Shown here piece after piece: positions 23,451 to 32,932 of a DNA stretch of 64,000 bases. Below the pieces are notes generated by a model. The model ran no database searches, was not told the DNA's origin, and worked only from the letters and a program-made list of their open reading frames with translations. Position 1 is the first letter of the stretch. Each line of letters opens with the position of its first letter. Source of the stretch: Bradyrhizobium sp. MOS002 (lineage in GTDB: Bacteria; Pseudomonadota; Alphaproteobacteria; Rhizobiales; Xanthobacteraceae); NCBI RefSeq assembly GCF_003020115.1, contig NZ_PYFX01000008.1:1-64000 (forward strand). Direction: 5' to 3'. The translations under genes were made by a program, and so were the position numbers.

Positions 23451-24659
23451 GTGTCCGTCGGAATGGCAGCCCCCCGCGCGCCCTATGCCTGCGACCCCGA
23501 GCGCAGCCGAGGCCGGCTGGTCGCGGAGCCGCCGAGCCGGACCCGCAGCCCGTTCCGGCGGGATTGCGACCGGGTGATCCACTCCACCGCGTTCCGCCGG
23601 CTGAAGTACAAGACCCAGGTGTTCGTGTTCCACGAGGGCGACCACTACCGCACCCGGCTGACCCATTCCCTGGAGGTGGCGCAGATCGCCCGGGCGCTGG
23701 CCCGGCAGCTCGGGCTGGACGAGGACCTCACGGAAACCCTGGCGCTCGCCCACGACCTCGGCCATCCGCCGTTCGGGCACGCCGGCGAGCGGGCGCTGGA
23801 CGCCTGCCTGACGGATTTTGGCGGCTTCGACCACAACGCCCAAACGCTGCGCGTGGTTGCGGCGCTGGAACACCGCTATCCCGAATTCGACGGGCTCAAC
23901 CTGACCTGGGAGGCGCTGGAGGGCATCGTCAAGCACAACGGCCCACTGACCGATCGCAGCGGTGCGCCGGTCGGGCGTTATCGCGAGCACGGCATTCCGA
24001 TCGGCATCGCCGACTACATCAAGACCTACGATCTCGAATTATGGAGTTTCGCCTCGCTGGAGGCGCAAGTCGCCGCGATCGCCGACGACATCGCCTATGA
24101 TGCCCACGATATCGACGACGGCCTGCGCGCCGGCCTGTTTCACCTCGACGACCTCAAGGTGATGCCGCTGACCGCGGAGATCATTGCCGAGACCTCGGCG
24201 CATTATCCCGATCTCGAAGACGTCAGGCGTGGCGCCGAGCTGGTGCGCGAGCTGATCTCGCACCTGATCGGCGCCGTGTTCGCCGATGCGCAGACAAACC
24301 TTGCCGCCGTGAAACCGCAATCCGCCCAGGACGTCCGCCAGCAGAGCCGGGCATTGATCGCGTTCCCCGCCGCGGTCGCCGAGGAGGAGGCCGCCATCAA
24401 GCGCTTTCTCTATCAGCACATGTATCGCCACAAGCGGGTCATGCGCGTGATGGGCGAGGCGGAACAGATCCTGTTCGACCTGTTCGCAAAATACCTCACA
24501 TCGCCCGGCGAGCTGCCGCCGGAATGGCTGGTCGGGGCGGAAGCGGACAATAAGGGCGACCGGGCCCGCCGGATCGGGAATTTCATTGCTGGAATGACCG
24601 ACCGTTTCGCCCTTACCGAGCACCAGCGGCTCTTTGACTCGACCCCGGATTTGCGTTAG
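23451..24659 (+). CDS. dgt: dGTPase-like HD-domain triphosphohydrolase
   Basis: This enzyme hydrolyses dNTPs to deoxynucleosides and tripolyphosphate, affecting dNTP pools. At 402 aa it belongs to the shorter 'type 2' Dgt-like group. HD metal ligands are visible in RLTHSLEVAQIARALA and LAHDLGHPPFGHAGE, with DIAYDAHDIDDG further on. It starts at GTG (23451); VSVGMAAPRAPY fits relatives. Only 9 bp separate it from argS, so the two are probably co-transcribed. Confidence 0.94.
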   Translation: MSVGMAAPRAPYACDPERSRGRLVAEPPSRTRSPFRRDCDRVIHSTAFRRLKYKTQVFVFHEGDHYRTRLTHSLEVAQIARALARQLGLDEDLTETLALAHDLGHPPFGHAGERALDACLTDFGGFDHNAQTLRVVAALEHRYPEFDGLNLTWEALEGIVKHNGPLTDRSGAPVGRYREHGIPIGIADYIKTYDLELWSFASLEAQVAAIADDIAYDAHDIDDGLRAGLFHLDDLKVMPLTAEIIAETSAHYPDLEDVRRGAELVRELISHLIGAVFADAQTNLAAVKPQSAQDVRQQSRALIAFPAAVAEEEAAIKRFLYQHMYRHKRVMRVMGEAEQILFDLFAKYLTSPGELPPEWLVGAEADNKGDRARRIGNFIAGMTDRFALTEHQRLFDSTPDLR

Positions 24660-24668
24660 GCGGCCCCC

Positions 24669-26459
24669 ATGCCCGACACATCCTCAGCACTGCACCTGTT
24701 CGCCGACGTGCTCGCGCGCGTGCACGCCGTCTGCCGCGCGCTCGCGGCGGAAGCCAACTGGCCCGAGGGCATCGATGTCTCGCGCGTGGTGGTCGAGCCG
24801 CCGCGCGATGCCTCCCATGGCGACATGGCGACCAACGCGGCCATGGTGCTTGCAAAAGAGGCGAAGGCGAAGCCGCGCGATCTCGCGGAGCAGATCGCCG
24901 AACGGCTGCGCGCGGACCCGCTGATCACCAAGGTCGACGTCGCCGGTCCCGGCTTCATCAACCTGACGCTGAAGCCGGCCGCATGGGCCGAGGCGCTACG
25001 GACGGTGCTGCGCGAGGGCGCCGATTACGGCCGCGTCCGCGGCGGCTCCAAGGTCAACGTCGAATATGTCTCCGCCAACCCGACCGGACCGATGCATGTC
25101 GGCCATTGCCGCGGCGCCGTGTTCGGCGACGCGCTGGCGAGCCTGCTCGAGTTCGCAGGCCGTGACGTCACGCGCGAATATTACATCAACGACGCCGGCG
25201 CCCAGGTCGACGTGCTCGCACGCTCCGCGTTCCTCAGATATCGCGAGGCGCTCGGCGAGGACATCGGCGCGATCCCGGAAGGCCTTTATCCCGGCGATTA
25301 TCTGAAGCCGGTCGGGCAGGCGCTGGCGCAGGAGCACGGCGCCAAGCTCCTCGCCATGAGCGAGGGCGCGTGGCTGCCGACGGTGCGCGCCAAGGCGATC
25401 GCGATGATGATGGACGAGATCAAGGACGATCTCGCCGCGCTCAACATCCGCCACGACGTGTTCTTCTCCGAGCGCTCGCTGCAGGACGCCGGCAACAACA
25501 AGGTCGCTGAGACCATCGATTTCCTGCGCGCCAAGGGCGACATCTACCAGGGCCGTCTGCCGCCGCCAAAGGGGGCCCCGGCCGAGGATTGGGAAGATCG
25601 CGAGCAATTGCTGTTCAAGGCGACCGCTTATGGCGACGACGTCGATCGCCCGCTGATCAAGTCGGATAATTCCTACACCTACTTCGCCGCCGACATCGCC
25701 TACCACAAGAACAAGTTCGACCGCGGCTTTGCCGAGATGATCGACGTCTGGGGCGCCGACCATGGCGGCTACATCAAGCGCATGCAGGCGGCGGTGAAGG
25801 CGACGACCTCCGGCAAGGGGGCGCTCGACGTCAAGATCGTCCAGCTGGTGAAGTTGCTGCGCAACGGCGAGCCGGTGAAAATGTCGAAGCGGAGCGGGGA
25901 CTTCGTCACCTTGCGTGAGGTGGTGGATGAAGTCGGCCAGGACGCCGTCCGCTTCATGATGCTCTACCGCAAGAACGACGCGGTGCTCGATTTCGACCTT
26001 GCCAAGGTCATGGAACAGTCGCGCGACAATCCGGTCTTCTACGTGCAATACGGCCACGCCCGCGGCCACTCGATCTTCCGCAACGCCCGCGCCGAGGTGT
26101 TCCCGGAACTCCCGGAGGACCCGGGAAAGCGCATCGCCTGGCTCGGTGAGTCGGCGGTGGAACGGCTGTCGGACCAGGCTGAACTCGACCTTCTTAAGCG
26201 GCTCGCAATTTTTCCGCGCATGCTGGAAGCGGCGGCCAGCGCCCACGAGCCGCACCGAATTGCCTTCTATCTCTATGACTTAGCGAGCGAATTTCATGCA
26301 CTTTGGACGAAGGGGCGCGATTTGCCCTATTTACGCTTCATTATCAATAATGATGCAGATCTAACGAAGGCGCGGCTGGCCATGGTCCAGGGCGTCGTCT
26401 CTGTCCTGGCATCGGGCCTCGCCATCCTCGGCGTCCATGCTCCGGACGAGATGCGGTAG
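24669..26459 (+). CDS. argS: Arginyl-tRNA synthetase
   Basis: A class I aminoacyl-tRNA synthetase charging tRNA-Arg. At 596 aa it shows an N-terminal Arg-tRNA-specific additional domain, the HIGH-type signature as HVGHCRGAVFGD, NDAGAQVDVLA, and the KMSKS-type loop KMSKRSGDFVTL. The C-terminal DALR anticodon-binding domain carries EPHRIAFYLYDLASEFHALW. It follows dgt by 9 bp and is the second gene of this dgt-argS-SPOR series. Confidence 0.97.
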   Translation: MPDTSSALHLFADVLARVHAVCRALAAEANWPEGIDVSRVVVEPPRDASHGDMATNAAMVLAKEAKAKPRDLAEQIAERLRADPLITKVDVAGPGFINLTLKPAAWAEALRTVLREGADYGRVRGGSKVNVEYVSANPTGPMHVGHCRGAVFGDALASLLEFAGRDVTREYYINDAGAQVDVLARSAFLRYREALGEDIGAIPEGLYPGDYLKPVGQALAQEHGAKLLAMSEGAWLPTVRAKAIAMMMDEIKDDLAALNIRHDVFFSERSLQDAGNNKVAETIDFLRAKGDIYQGRLPPPKGAPAEDWEDREQLLFKATAYGDDVDRPLIKSDNSYTYFAADIAYHKNKFDRGFAEMIDVWGADHGGYIKRMQAAVKATTSGKGALDVKIVQLVKLLRNGEPVKMSKRSGDFVTLREVVDEVGQDAVRFMMLYRKNDAVLDFDLAKVMEQSRDNPVFYVQYGHARGHSIFRNARAEVFPELPEDPGKRIAWLGESAVERLSDQAELDLLKRLAIFPRMLEAAASAHEPHRIAFYLYDLASEFHALWTKGRDLPYLRFIINNDADLTKARLAMVQGVVSVLASGLAILGVHAPDEMR

Positions 26460-26598
26460 TTTGGGGCGAACTACTTAAGGGATTTCGGGGGTAACCGGCA
26501 GAAGCCGGATCGCTTAGACTTGGTTGAAAGCCTTGTGGGTCGAAAGCCGTGCCTTGGTCGAGGGGCGCGCGGCTTTCCCGAAGGGACGCATCATCACG

Positions 26599-28170
26599 AT
26601 GGCCGAACGATATCAGGACAGACCGTTTCCTTCCGATGACTATCGCGGTGGCGATCAGCATGGGAGCGGCGATCCCTTGGCCGAACTTGCCCGCCTGATC
26701 GGGCAGACCGATCCGTTCGCAGCGCAAGGGCGGCCTGGCGCGCACCCGCCAGCAGCGCGTGCGCCTGCCCAGAGCCATCAGGACGACGACTATCGCCATG
26801 ACGATGACCAGCAGGACTATGCCGAGCAGGCCCCGCCGCCGCCCGGGCCACCCTCATGGATGCGGCGCGCCAATGTGCAGCCGCAGACGGCGCCAGCTGA
26901 GCCTGCCTATCCTGCTTCCGTAAACCCGGTTCATCCACTGCATCGTTATTCAGCCCAGCCGACTGCGCCCGAGCCCGAACCGGATTTTCGTCAGCCGCAG
27001 ACCTATCCGGATCAGGCCTATCAAGCTCCTGGCTATCAGGATCAGGCCTACCAGCAGCATGATCAGGCTTACGAGCAGCGCGATCAGGCTTACCAAGAGC
27101 AAGCCTATCAGCAGCCCGATCCGGCGCGCTACGACGATGCGCTCTACGGACGGCTGGAGGCGGGCGAGCAGGACTATCAGCGCGATCCCGCCTATCCCGA
27201 CGATCCTTACGCTTTCCAGAGCGACTATCCCGAGGCCGATCTCGACGAGCCGAAGAAGCAGCGCGGCGGCATGATGACGGTCGCGGCGATCCTGGCTCTT
27301 GCCGTGGTCGGGACCGGTGCGGCCTTCGCCTATAAGACCTATGTGGGCTCGCCCCGCAGCGGCGAGCCGCCGATCATCAAGGCCGACAACACGCCGACCA
27401 AAATCGTGCCGGCGCCGTCGGACTCCTCGGCCAAGGTGCCGGACCGCATGGTCACCGGTGATGGCACCGAGAAGATCGTGCCTCGCGAGGAAGCGCCTGT
27501 CGACGTCAACGCCAAGGCGGGAGGTCCCCGCGTGGTATTTCCGCCGCTGAACCAGAACGCGAATCCGCCGCCGGTCGCAAGCGTGTCGCCGTCCAGCATT
27601 CCGCTGTCGAGTGCGGGGTCGATCCCGAGCAACGGCACGCTGCCGAACAATTCGCCGCGCGCGATCAGGACTGTGGCCGTGAAGGGCGATCAGACCGACG
27701 CCACGGCATCACAAGCCGCCACGGCCGCGAAGCCGGCAGCTCTCCCGAAACCTGTTGCGGCACCGGCTGCACCGCGCACGCCGCCGACCTCGGCCAATGC
27801 CAGTGCCAATCAGCCGCTTTCGCTGGCGCCGCAATCGGCTCCGGCTGCGGAGCCGCCGCAGCGGATGGCTGCGACCAATCCGACGCAAATAGCGCCCGCG
27901 AGCAGCGGTGGCGGCGGCTACGTCGTGCAGGTCTCCTCGCAGCAGACCGAGGATAGCGCCCACGCCTCCTACCGGGTGCTTCAGAGCAAGTACGGCAGCG
28001 TGCTTGGCTCCCGCGCCCCGGTGGTCAAGCGGGTCGACCTGACCGACAAGGGCAAGGGAATCGTCTACCGCGCCTTCGCTGGGCCCTACGGTTCGCTCGA
28101 AGAAGCGAACCAGGCCTGCAACAGTTTGAAATCCGCTGGCCTGTCTGCCTGCTTCGTCCAGAGGAATTAA
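26599..28170 (+). CDS. SPOR-domain inner-membrane protein
   Basis: About 523 aa. A cytoplasmic, Gln/Tyr/Pro-rich region (residues 1-220) contains short repeats of the type DQAYQQ. One transmembrane helix follows near 224-245 (MTVAAILALAVVGTGAAFAY), then a long Pro/Ala-rich periplasmic linker and a C-terminal SPOR domain (about 435-523: YVVQVSSQQTEDSAHASYRV to CNSLKSAGLSACFVQ). SPOR domains bind glycan strands stripped of stem peptides at the septum, so it should mark division sites. The start at 26599 follows GAAGGGACG; the frame is open from a TTG at 26524. It lies between argS and nagZ, as is usual in this group. Confidence 0.88.
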   Translation: MAERYQDRPFPSDDYRGGDQHGSGDPLAELARLIGQTDPFAAQGRPGAHPPAARAPAQSHQDDDYRHDDDQQDYAEQAPPPPGPPSWMRRANVQPQTAPAEPAYPASVNPVHPLHRYSAQPTAPEPEPDFRQPQTYPDQAYQAPGYQDQAYQQHDQAYEQRDQAYQEQAYQQPDPARYDDALYGRLEAGEQDYQRDPAYPDDPYAFQSDYPEADLDEPKKQRGGMMTVAAILALAVVGTGAAFAYKTYVGSPRSGEPPIIKADNTPTKIVPAPSDSSAKVPDRMVTGDGTEKIVPREEAPVDVNAKAGGPRVVFPPLNQNANPPPVASVSPSSIPLSSAGSIPSNGTLPNNSPRAIRTVAVKGDQTDATASQAATAAKPAALPKPVAAPAAPRTPPTSANASANQPLSLAPQSAPAAEPPQRMAATNPTQIAPASSGGGGYVVQVSSQQTEDSAHASYRVLQSKYGSVLGSRAPVVKRVDLTDKGKGIVYRAFAGPYGSLEEANQACNSLKSAGLSACFVQRN

Positions 28171-28215
28171 CGGCCGTTTCCTTGACCCTCTCGCGGGTCA
28201 GGGTTAATCGGCCAT

Positions 28216-29244
28216 ATGAGCACGCGGGCTTTCATTACCGGCGTTTCCGGAACGGAACTAACCGCCCCCGAGCGGGAGTTTATCCGCAGCGAACGCCCAT
28301 GGGGTTTCATCCTCTTCAAGCGCAACGTCGAGACGCCGGCTCAAGTTGCTGCACTCGTTGCGGAATTGCGGGCGGTTGCAGGTTTTGCGGATGCCCCTGT
28401 CCTGATCGACCAGGAGGGTGGACGGGTGCAGCGGCTAGGGCCGCCGCATTGGCCGGTCTATCCGCCGGGCGCTATTTTCGCAGGTCTCTACGACACTGAT
28501 TCGGCGCTCGGGCTGACCGCGGCGCGCCTCAGCGCCCGGCTGATCGCGGCCGATCTCGTAGATCTCGGCATTACTGTGGATTGCTTGCCGCTGGCCGACG
28601 TGCCGGTTGCGGGCGCCGATGCCGTCATTGGGAACAGGGCTTACGGCACCTCGCCGGGCAAGGTCGCGGCGATCGCTCGCGCGGTCACCGAGGGTCTGGA
28701 GGAGGGCGGCGTGCTGCCGGTCCTCAAGCATATCCCCGGCCATGGCAGGGCCACCGCCGATACCCATTTCAAGCTGCCGACGGTCGATACGCCCCGGGAC
28801 GAACTGGAACGGACCGACTTCGCAGCATTCAAGCCGCTGGCGGATTTGCCGATGGCCATGACTGCACATGTTGTGTTTAGCGCGGTCGACCCCGCCCATC
28901 CGGCGACGACATCTGCGACAATGATCGCTGAGGTGATTCGCGGCACAATCGGGTTCCAGGGTTTGTTAATGAGTGATGACGTGTCGATGAATGCGCTGGC
29001 GGGCAATATCGCTGAACGGACCCGCGCCATCTTTGCGGCCGGCTGCGACATGGCCCTGCATTGCAACGGCAACATCGAGGAGATGCGTGAGGTCGCCGGC
29101 CAGACACCCGAACTGGGGGGCAGGGCGCTGGAGCGGGCGAAGACCGCGCTCGCGGCGCGTAAAGGACCGCAACCGTTCGATCGCGCGGCCGCGCGCGCCG
29201 AACTGGACGCATTGATCGCACGGGCAAACACGGCATCGGCATGA
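28216..29244 (+). CDS. nagZ: Beta-N-acetylhexosaminidase NagZ
   Basis: A cytosolic glycoside hydrolase of family 3 removing GlcNAc from anhydro-muropeptides during peptidoglycan recycling. At 342 aa it shows the domain in full: LIDQEGGRVQRL, VLKHIPGHGRATADTHFKLP (catalytic His of the flexible loop), and LLMSDDVSMNALAG with the nucleophile Asp. It overlaps scpA by 4 bp (ATGA). The SPOR gene upstream and nagZ both relate to cell-wall turnover; nagZ and scpA are a frequent pair in alphaproteobacteria. Confidence 0.95.
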   Translation: MSTRAFITGVSGTELTAPEREFIRSERPWGFILFKRNVETPAQVAALVAELRAVAGFADAPVLIDQEGGRVQRLGPPHWPVYPPGAIFAGLYDTDSALGLTAARLSARLIAADLVDLGITVDCLPLADVPVAGADAVIGNRAYGTSPGKVAAIARAVTEGLEEGGVLPVLKHIPGHGRATADTHFKLPTVDTPRDELERTDFAAFKPLADLPMAMTAHVVFSAVDPAHPATTSATMIAEVIRGTIGFQGLLMSDDVSMNALAGNIAERTRAIFAAGCDMALHCNGNIEEMREVAGQTPELGGRALERAKTALAARKGPQPFDRAAARAELDALIARANTASA

Positions 29245-30080
29245 CCGCAGAAATCCTATCGTTTGAAACCGGGCGGCCTGCAGAGCTCGCCGAGGGTGAG
29301 CCGGCGTTGGTGGTGGACGTCGAGGGTTATGAAGGTCCGCTCGACCTGCTGCTCGCACTGGCGCGGCAGCAGAAGGTCGATCTCGCCAAGATCTCGATCC
29401 TGGCGCTCGCCGACCAATATCTCCACTTCATCGAAGCCGCGCGAAAGATCCGCCTCGAGCTTGCCGCCGACTATCTCGTGATGGCGGCCTGGCTGGCCTT
29501 CCTGAAATCGCGCCTGCTTCTGCCGGAGCCGCCAAGTGCGGAAGGCCCGAGCGCGGAGCAGATGGCGACGGCGCTCGCCAACCGCCTGCGCCGGCTGGAG
29601 GCCATTCGCGAAGCCGCCAACCGGCTGATGAACCGGCAGCAATTGCTGCGCGACATCTTCCCGCGCGGCGAGCCCGAGCAGATCGCCGAGATCAAGCATC
29701 CGAAATACACCGCAACGCTCTATGACCTGCTCACCGCTTACGCCGCGCAGCGCCAGTCACGCGTGCTGGCGAGCGTGCATCTGGCCAAGCGCACGGTGTG
29801 GTCGCTCGCCGAGGCGCGCGCCACGCTGGAGCGGCTGGTCGGCAGCATCAGCGAGCAAGACGATTGGGGCGTTCTCGACGATTTTCTGCTGCAGCATGTC
29901 GCCGATCCGACGCAGCGCGCGACGGTGCTCGCCTCGAGTTTCGCGGCTGCGCTCGAGCTGGTGCGCGAAGGTCAGCTCGAGCTGAATCAGAAAGAGGCGT
30001 TTGCGCCCATCTATTTCCGGAAGGGGCGCCCCAAGCCGGTCATGGACGCAGCTCCTGCGCCCGATGCGCCGGTCGCTTAA
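29241..30080 (+). CDS. scpA: Segregation and condensation protein A
   Basis: ScpA is the kleisin subunit of the SMC-ScpAB condensin that compacts and segregates chromosomes. The 279 aa include the N-terminal block YEGPLDLLLALARQQKVDLA and ISILALADQYLHFIEAA that binds SMC. A middle helical part (LAADYLVMAAWLAFLKSRLL) and a C-terminal winged helix (ELVREGQLELNQKEAFAPIY) follow. It overlaps nagZ by 4 bp and is followed by scpB after 21 bp. Confidence 0.95.
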   Translation: MTAEILSFETGRPAELAEGEPALVVDVEGYEGPLDLLLALARQQKVDLAKISILALADQYLHFIEAARKIRLELAADYLVMAAWLAFLKSRLLLPEPPSAEGPSAEQMATALANRLRRLEAIREAANRLMNRQQLLRDIFPRGEPEQIAEIKHPKYTATLYDLLTAYAAQRQSRVLASVHLAKRTVWSLAEARATLERLVGSISEQDDWGVLDDFLLQHVADPTQRATVLASSFAAALELVREGQLELNQKEAFAPIYFRKGRPKPVMDAAPAPDAPVA

Positions 30081-30101
30081 GTGCAACAAGGAGAATCTGC
30101 C

Positions 30102-30845
30102 ATGGCAAGCCTGGCTGAAGTGCGGGTAGAAGAGGCCGAGCCGATGGAGAACGAGTCCCAGGCACGGCCCGAAGAATTGCGGCTGCTGGAAGCGCTGCTG
30201 TTCGCTTCGAATGAACCGCTGGACACCGCGACGCTGGCCAAGCGCATGCCCGAGGGCGTGGACGTGAAGGCCGCGCTCGAGCAGTTGCAGGCCGACTATT
30301 CCCTGCGCGGCGTGAATCTCGTGCGGGTCGCCAACAAATGGACCTTCCGCACCGCGGGCGATCTCGCCTGGTTGATGACCCGCGAGAGCACCGAGACCCG
30401 CCGCCTGTCGCGCGCCGCGATCGAGGTGCTGGCGATCATCGCCTATCACCAGCCGGTGACGCGCGCCGAGATCGAGGAGATCCGCGGCGTCGTCACCTCG
30501 AAGGGCACGCTGGACGTGCTGCTGGAAACCGGCTGGATCAAGCCGCGCGGCCGTCGCAAGACGCCGGGCCGTCCCTTGACCTTCGGAACCACCGAGGACT
30601 TCCTGTCACAATTCACTCTGGAACAGCTCGGCGATCTGCCGGGTCTGGAGGAGTTGAAGGGCACGGGCCTGCTGGATTCGCGCCTGCCGACCGGATTCAG
30701 CGTGCCGACGCCGTCGGATGACCCGACTTTGCGTGAGGACGAGGATCCGCTGGAACCAGGCGAGGACCTTGATCTCGCGCTGGCGCCTGCGGTCGAGCCG
30801 GAGACGCCGCCGGAAGACGGCAATGAGGGCGGCAGCGAGGACTGA
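30102..30845 (+). CDS. scpB: Segregation and condensation protein B
   Basis: ScpB is the winged-helix partner of ScpA in the SMC complex. The start at 30102 follows AAGGAGAA; an upstream GTG at 30081 is less well placed. The two winged-helix domains are visible (LRLLEALLFASNEPLDTATL, then AIEVLAIIAYHQPVTRAEIE and GRPLTFGTTEDFLSQFTLEQ). The C-terminal 60 residues are an acidic Pro-rich tail, as common in this genus. Total 247 aa. Confidence 0.95.
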   Translation: MASLAEVRVEEAEPMENESQARPEELRLLEALLFASNEPLDTATLAKRMPEGVDVKAALEQLQADYSLRGVNLVRVANKWTFRTAGDLAWLMTRESTETRRLSRAAIEVLAIIAYHQPVTRAEIEEIRGVVTSKGTLDVLLETGWIKPRGRRKTPGRPLTFGTTEDFLSQFTLEQLGDLPGLEELKGTGLLDSRLPTGFSVPTPSDDPTLREDEDPLEPGEDLDLALAPAVEPETPPEDGNEGGSED

Positions 30846-31011
30846 CGTCCCGGCCTTTTACCGGCCCCCTGCGACCAGTTAACACTAGCAAAATTACGTA
30901 GCGCCAACAGCGAATTGGCGCTGCCTTGGTCCTTGTTTTTGACACCTGCCAAGCCTAGGTTTCGGTGAAGATCGGCCGGTCCCCGGCCATGCGCGTTTGG
31001 AGGGTTGCAGG

Positions 31012-31248
31012 ATGGGTTCACTCAGCATTTGGCACTGGGTCCTGGTGATCGCAGTGGTCCTGCTGCTGTTCGGTCGCGGCAAGATTTCGGATCTGATGGG
31101 CGACGTGGCGCAGGGCATCAAGGCGTTCAAGAAGGGCATGCAGGACGACGACAAGGTCGCCGACAAGCCCGAGCCAGCCAAGTCCATCGAGCACAACAAT
31201 GCCGCGCCGACCGCGGCACGGTCCGACGTCGGCAGCAAGGCCGTCTAA
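31012..31248 (+). CDS. tatA: Twin-arginine translocase subunit TatA
   Basis: TatA forms the pore-like oligomer that moves folded proteins through the inner membrane. Of 78 aa, the N-terminal helix is MGSLSIWHWVLVIAVVLLLF, followed by the hinge FGRGKISDLMGDVAQGIKAF and a charged, low-complexity C-tail. The start at 31012 follows GGAGGG; a TTG upstream in the same frame is not needed. tatB and tatC follow. Confidence 0.95.
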   Translation: MGSLSIWHWVLVIAVVLLLFGRGKISDLMGDVAQGIKAFKKGMQDDDKVADKPEPAKSIEHNNAAPTAARSDVGSKAV

Positions 31249-31336
31249 GCCAGAGAGCACGCGAGACGCGGGTAGCGGACCCGATCCTGCGCGCGAGGGA
31301 TTGGGCCGGCTGCGGCTGGCGTGAACGGAAGACCTC

Positions 31337-31906
31337 ATGTTCGACATCGGGTGGAGTGAACTGGTCCTGATCGGGGTCGTGGCCCTGATCGCCATCGGCC
31401 CGAAAGAGCTGCCGGGCGTGCTGCGCATGGTCGGACAGTGGATGGGCAAGGCGCGCAAGATGGCCGCCGAATTCCAGGGCCAATTTCAGGAAGCGATGCG
31501 CGAGGCCGAGATGGCCGACCTCAAGAAGAGCTTTGACGAGGTCAAGGAAGCGGCTTCCGGCTTCGCCGGCAACAATCTGATGACCTCACTCCAGAAGGAC
31601 GTCAGCGACGCGCTCCGCGTCGATGCGCTGGACAAGCCGGTTGAGACCTCCGCCGCTGTCGAACCGGCGGCGACTTCAAGCGAAGCGCTTGCGACTTCAA
31701 GCGACGCGCTGACGACGCCCACCACGCCGGAAGCGCCGACGCCTGAGACCTTCGTGGAAGCCGAGGCACATGCGGCCGTCAACGAGCCGCTCGCCATCAC
31801 CCGTGAGGTCGAGCAGGCGCAGGTCGCGCAAAGTTCGGTCACGCAAGGTTCGGTCACCCAGGACACTGCGCCGGCCGAGGCGATCAAGGACGCCAAAGCG
31901 TCATGA
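31337..31906 (+). CDS. tatB: Twin-arginine translocase subunit TatB
   Basis: TatB acts with TatC as the receptor for twin-arginine signal peptides. It has the typical short N-terminal helix with a Glu (MFDIGWSELVLIGVVALIAI), the GP hinge (GPKELPGVLRMVGQ), an amphipathic helix, and a longer variable acidic C-terminus, 189 aa in all. It overlaps tatC by 4 bp. Confidence 0.94.
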   Translation: MFDIGWSELVLIGVVALIAIGPKELPGVLRMVGQWMGKARKMAAEFQGQFQEAMREAEMADLKKSFDEVKEAASGFAGNNLMTSLQKDVSDALRVDALDKPVETSAAVEPAATSSEALATSSDALTTPTTPEAPTPETFVEAEAHAAVNEPLAITREVEQAQVAQSSVTQGSVTQDTAPAEAIKDAKAS

Positions 31907-32712
31907 GCGCCGCCGATATCGAGGCCAGCAAAGCTCCTCTGATGGACCATTTGATCGAGCTGCGTTCGCGGCTGATCAAAGCGCTGCTTGGCTTCGGCAT
32001 TGCCTTCATATTCTGCTTCTTCTTCGCCAAGCAGATCTACAACGTGCTGGTCTGGCCGTTCGTGTGGGTCGCTGGTCCCGAGAACTCGAAATTCATCTAC
32101 ACGGCGCTGCTGGAATATTTCATCACCCAGCTCAAGCTCGCGCTGTTCGGCGCCGGCTTCATCTCGTTCCCGATCGTCGCGACGCAGATCTACAAGTTCG
32201 TCGCTCCGGGTCTTTACAAGCACGAGAAGCAGGCCTTCCTGCCGTATCTGGTCGCGACCCCGTTCTTCTTCGTGCTGGGCGCAGCACTGGTCTATTTCGT
32301 CGTGCTGCCGATGCTGGTCCGCTTCTCGCTCGGCATGCAGCAGGCCGGCAGTGACGAGACCGCGCAGATCCAGCTGCTGCCCAAGGTTGGCGAATATCTG
32401 TCGCTGATGATGTCGCTGATCTTCGCCTTCGGCATCGCCTTCCAGCTTCCGGTGATCCTGACGCTGCTCGGCCGCATCGGCATCGTCACGTCAAAAATGC
32501 TGCGCGAGAAGCGCCGCTATTTCATCGTCGTCGCCTTCGTCATCGCCGCGGTTCTGACCCCGCCCGACGTGCTCAGCCAGTGCTCGCTCGCGATCCCCTT
32601 GCTTTTGCTCTACGAGGGCTCGATCATCGCGGTCGGGATCGTAGAGAAGAAGGCGGCAGCGTCAAATGCCACCGGCACCGACGTATCGACGCCGGCTAAT
32701 CCGGCGGAGTAG
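31903..32712 (+). CDS. tatC: Twin-arginine translocase subunit TatC
   Basis: TatC is the six-helix membrane subunit that binds the RR signal peptide. At 269 aa it shows the N-terminal block PLMDHLIELRSRLIKALLGF with the conserved Glu, AALVYFVVLPMLVRFSLG, and RRYFIVVAFVIAAVLTPPD near helix 5. It completes the tatABC operon. A two-hairpin repeat (32731-32855) follows and may end the transcript. Confidence 0.96.
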   Translation: MSAADIEASKAPLMDHLIELRSRLIKALLGFGIAFIFCFFFAKQIYNVLVWPFVWVAGPENSKFIYTALLEYFITQLKLALFGAGFISFPIVATQIYKFVAPGLYKHEKQAFLPYLVATPFFFVLGAALVYFVVLPMLVRFSLGMQQAGSDETAQIQLLPKVGEYLSLMMSLIFAFGIAFQLPVILTLLGRIGIVTSKMLREKRRYFIVVAFVIAAVLTPPDVLSQCSLAIPLLLLYEGSIIAVGIVEKKAAASNATGTDVSTPANPAE

Positions 32713-32730
32713 GGCGCCCCATACTCCGGT

Positions 32731-32855
32731 GTCATTCCCCGCCTTGTGCGCAATTGCGCACTGGAGCGGGGAATCCAGTACGCCGCGGCCCCTCGGAGAA
32801 TCAGTGCCGTCTCTGGAATACTGGATCGCCCGCTTTCGCGGGCGATGACAGCTGT
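32731..32855 (+). repeat. Two-hairpin palindromic repeat, copy 1
   Basis: Contains a hairpin CCCCGCC…GGCG-like at the left (GTCATTCCCCGC…GCGGGGAATCCAGTACGC) and a second ATCGCCCGC-TTTC-GCGGGCGAT at the right. The block occurs again inverted at 38412-38518, with the same flanking words (CCAGTA, GCCGCGGC, ACTGGATCGCC). It sits in the tatC-serS gap. Confidence 0.85.
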
Positions 32856-32932
32856 GCTAGGGGGAAGCGCGCCAATGCCACCTTACAACGTTTGCCGCTG
32901 TAGGTTTACGCGCTGGATTCAGGACCACGGCC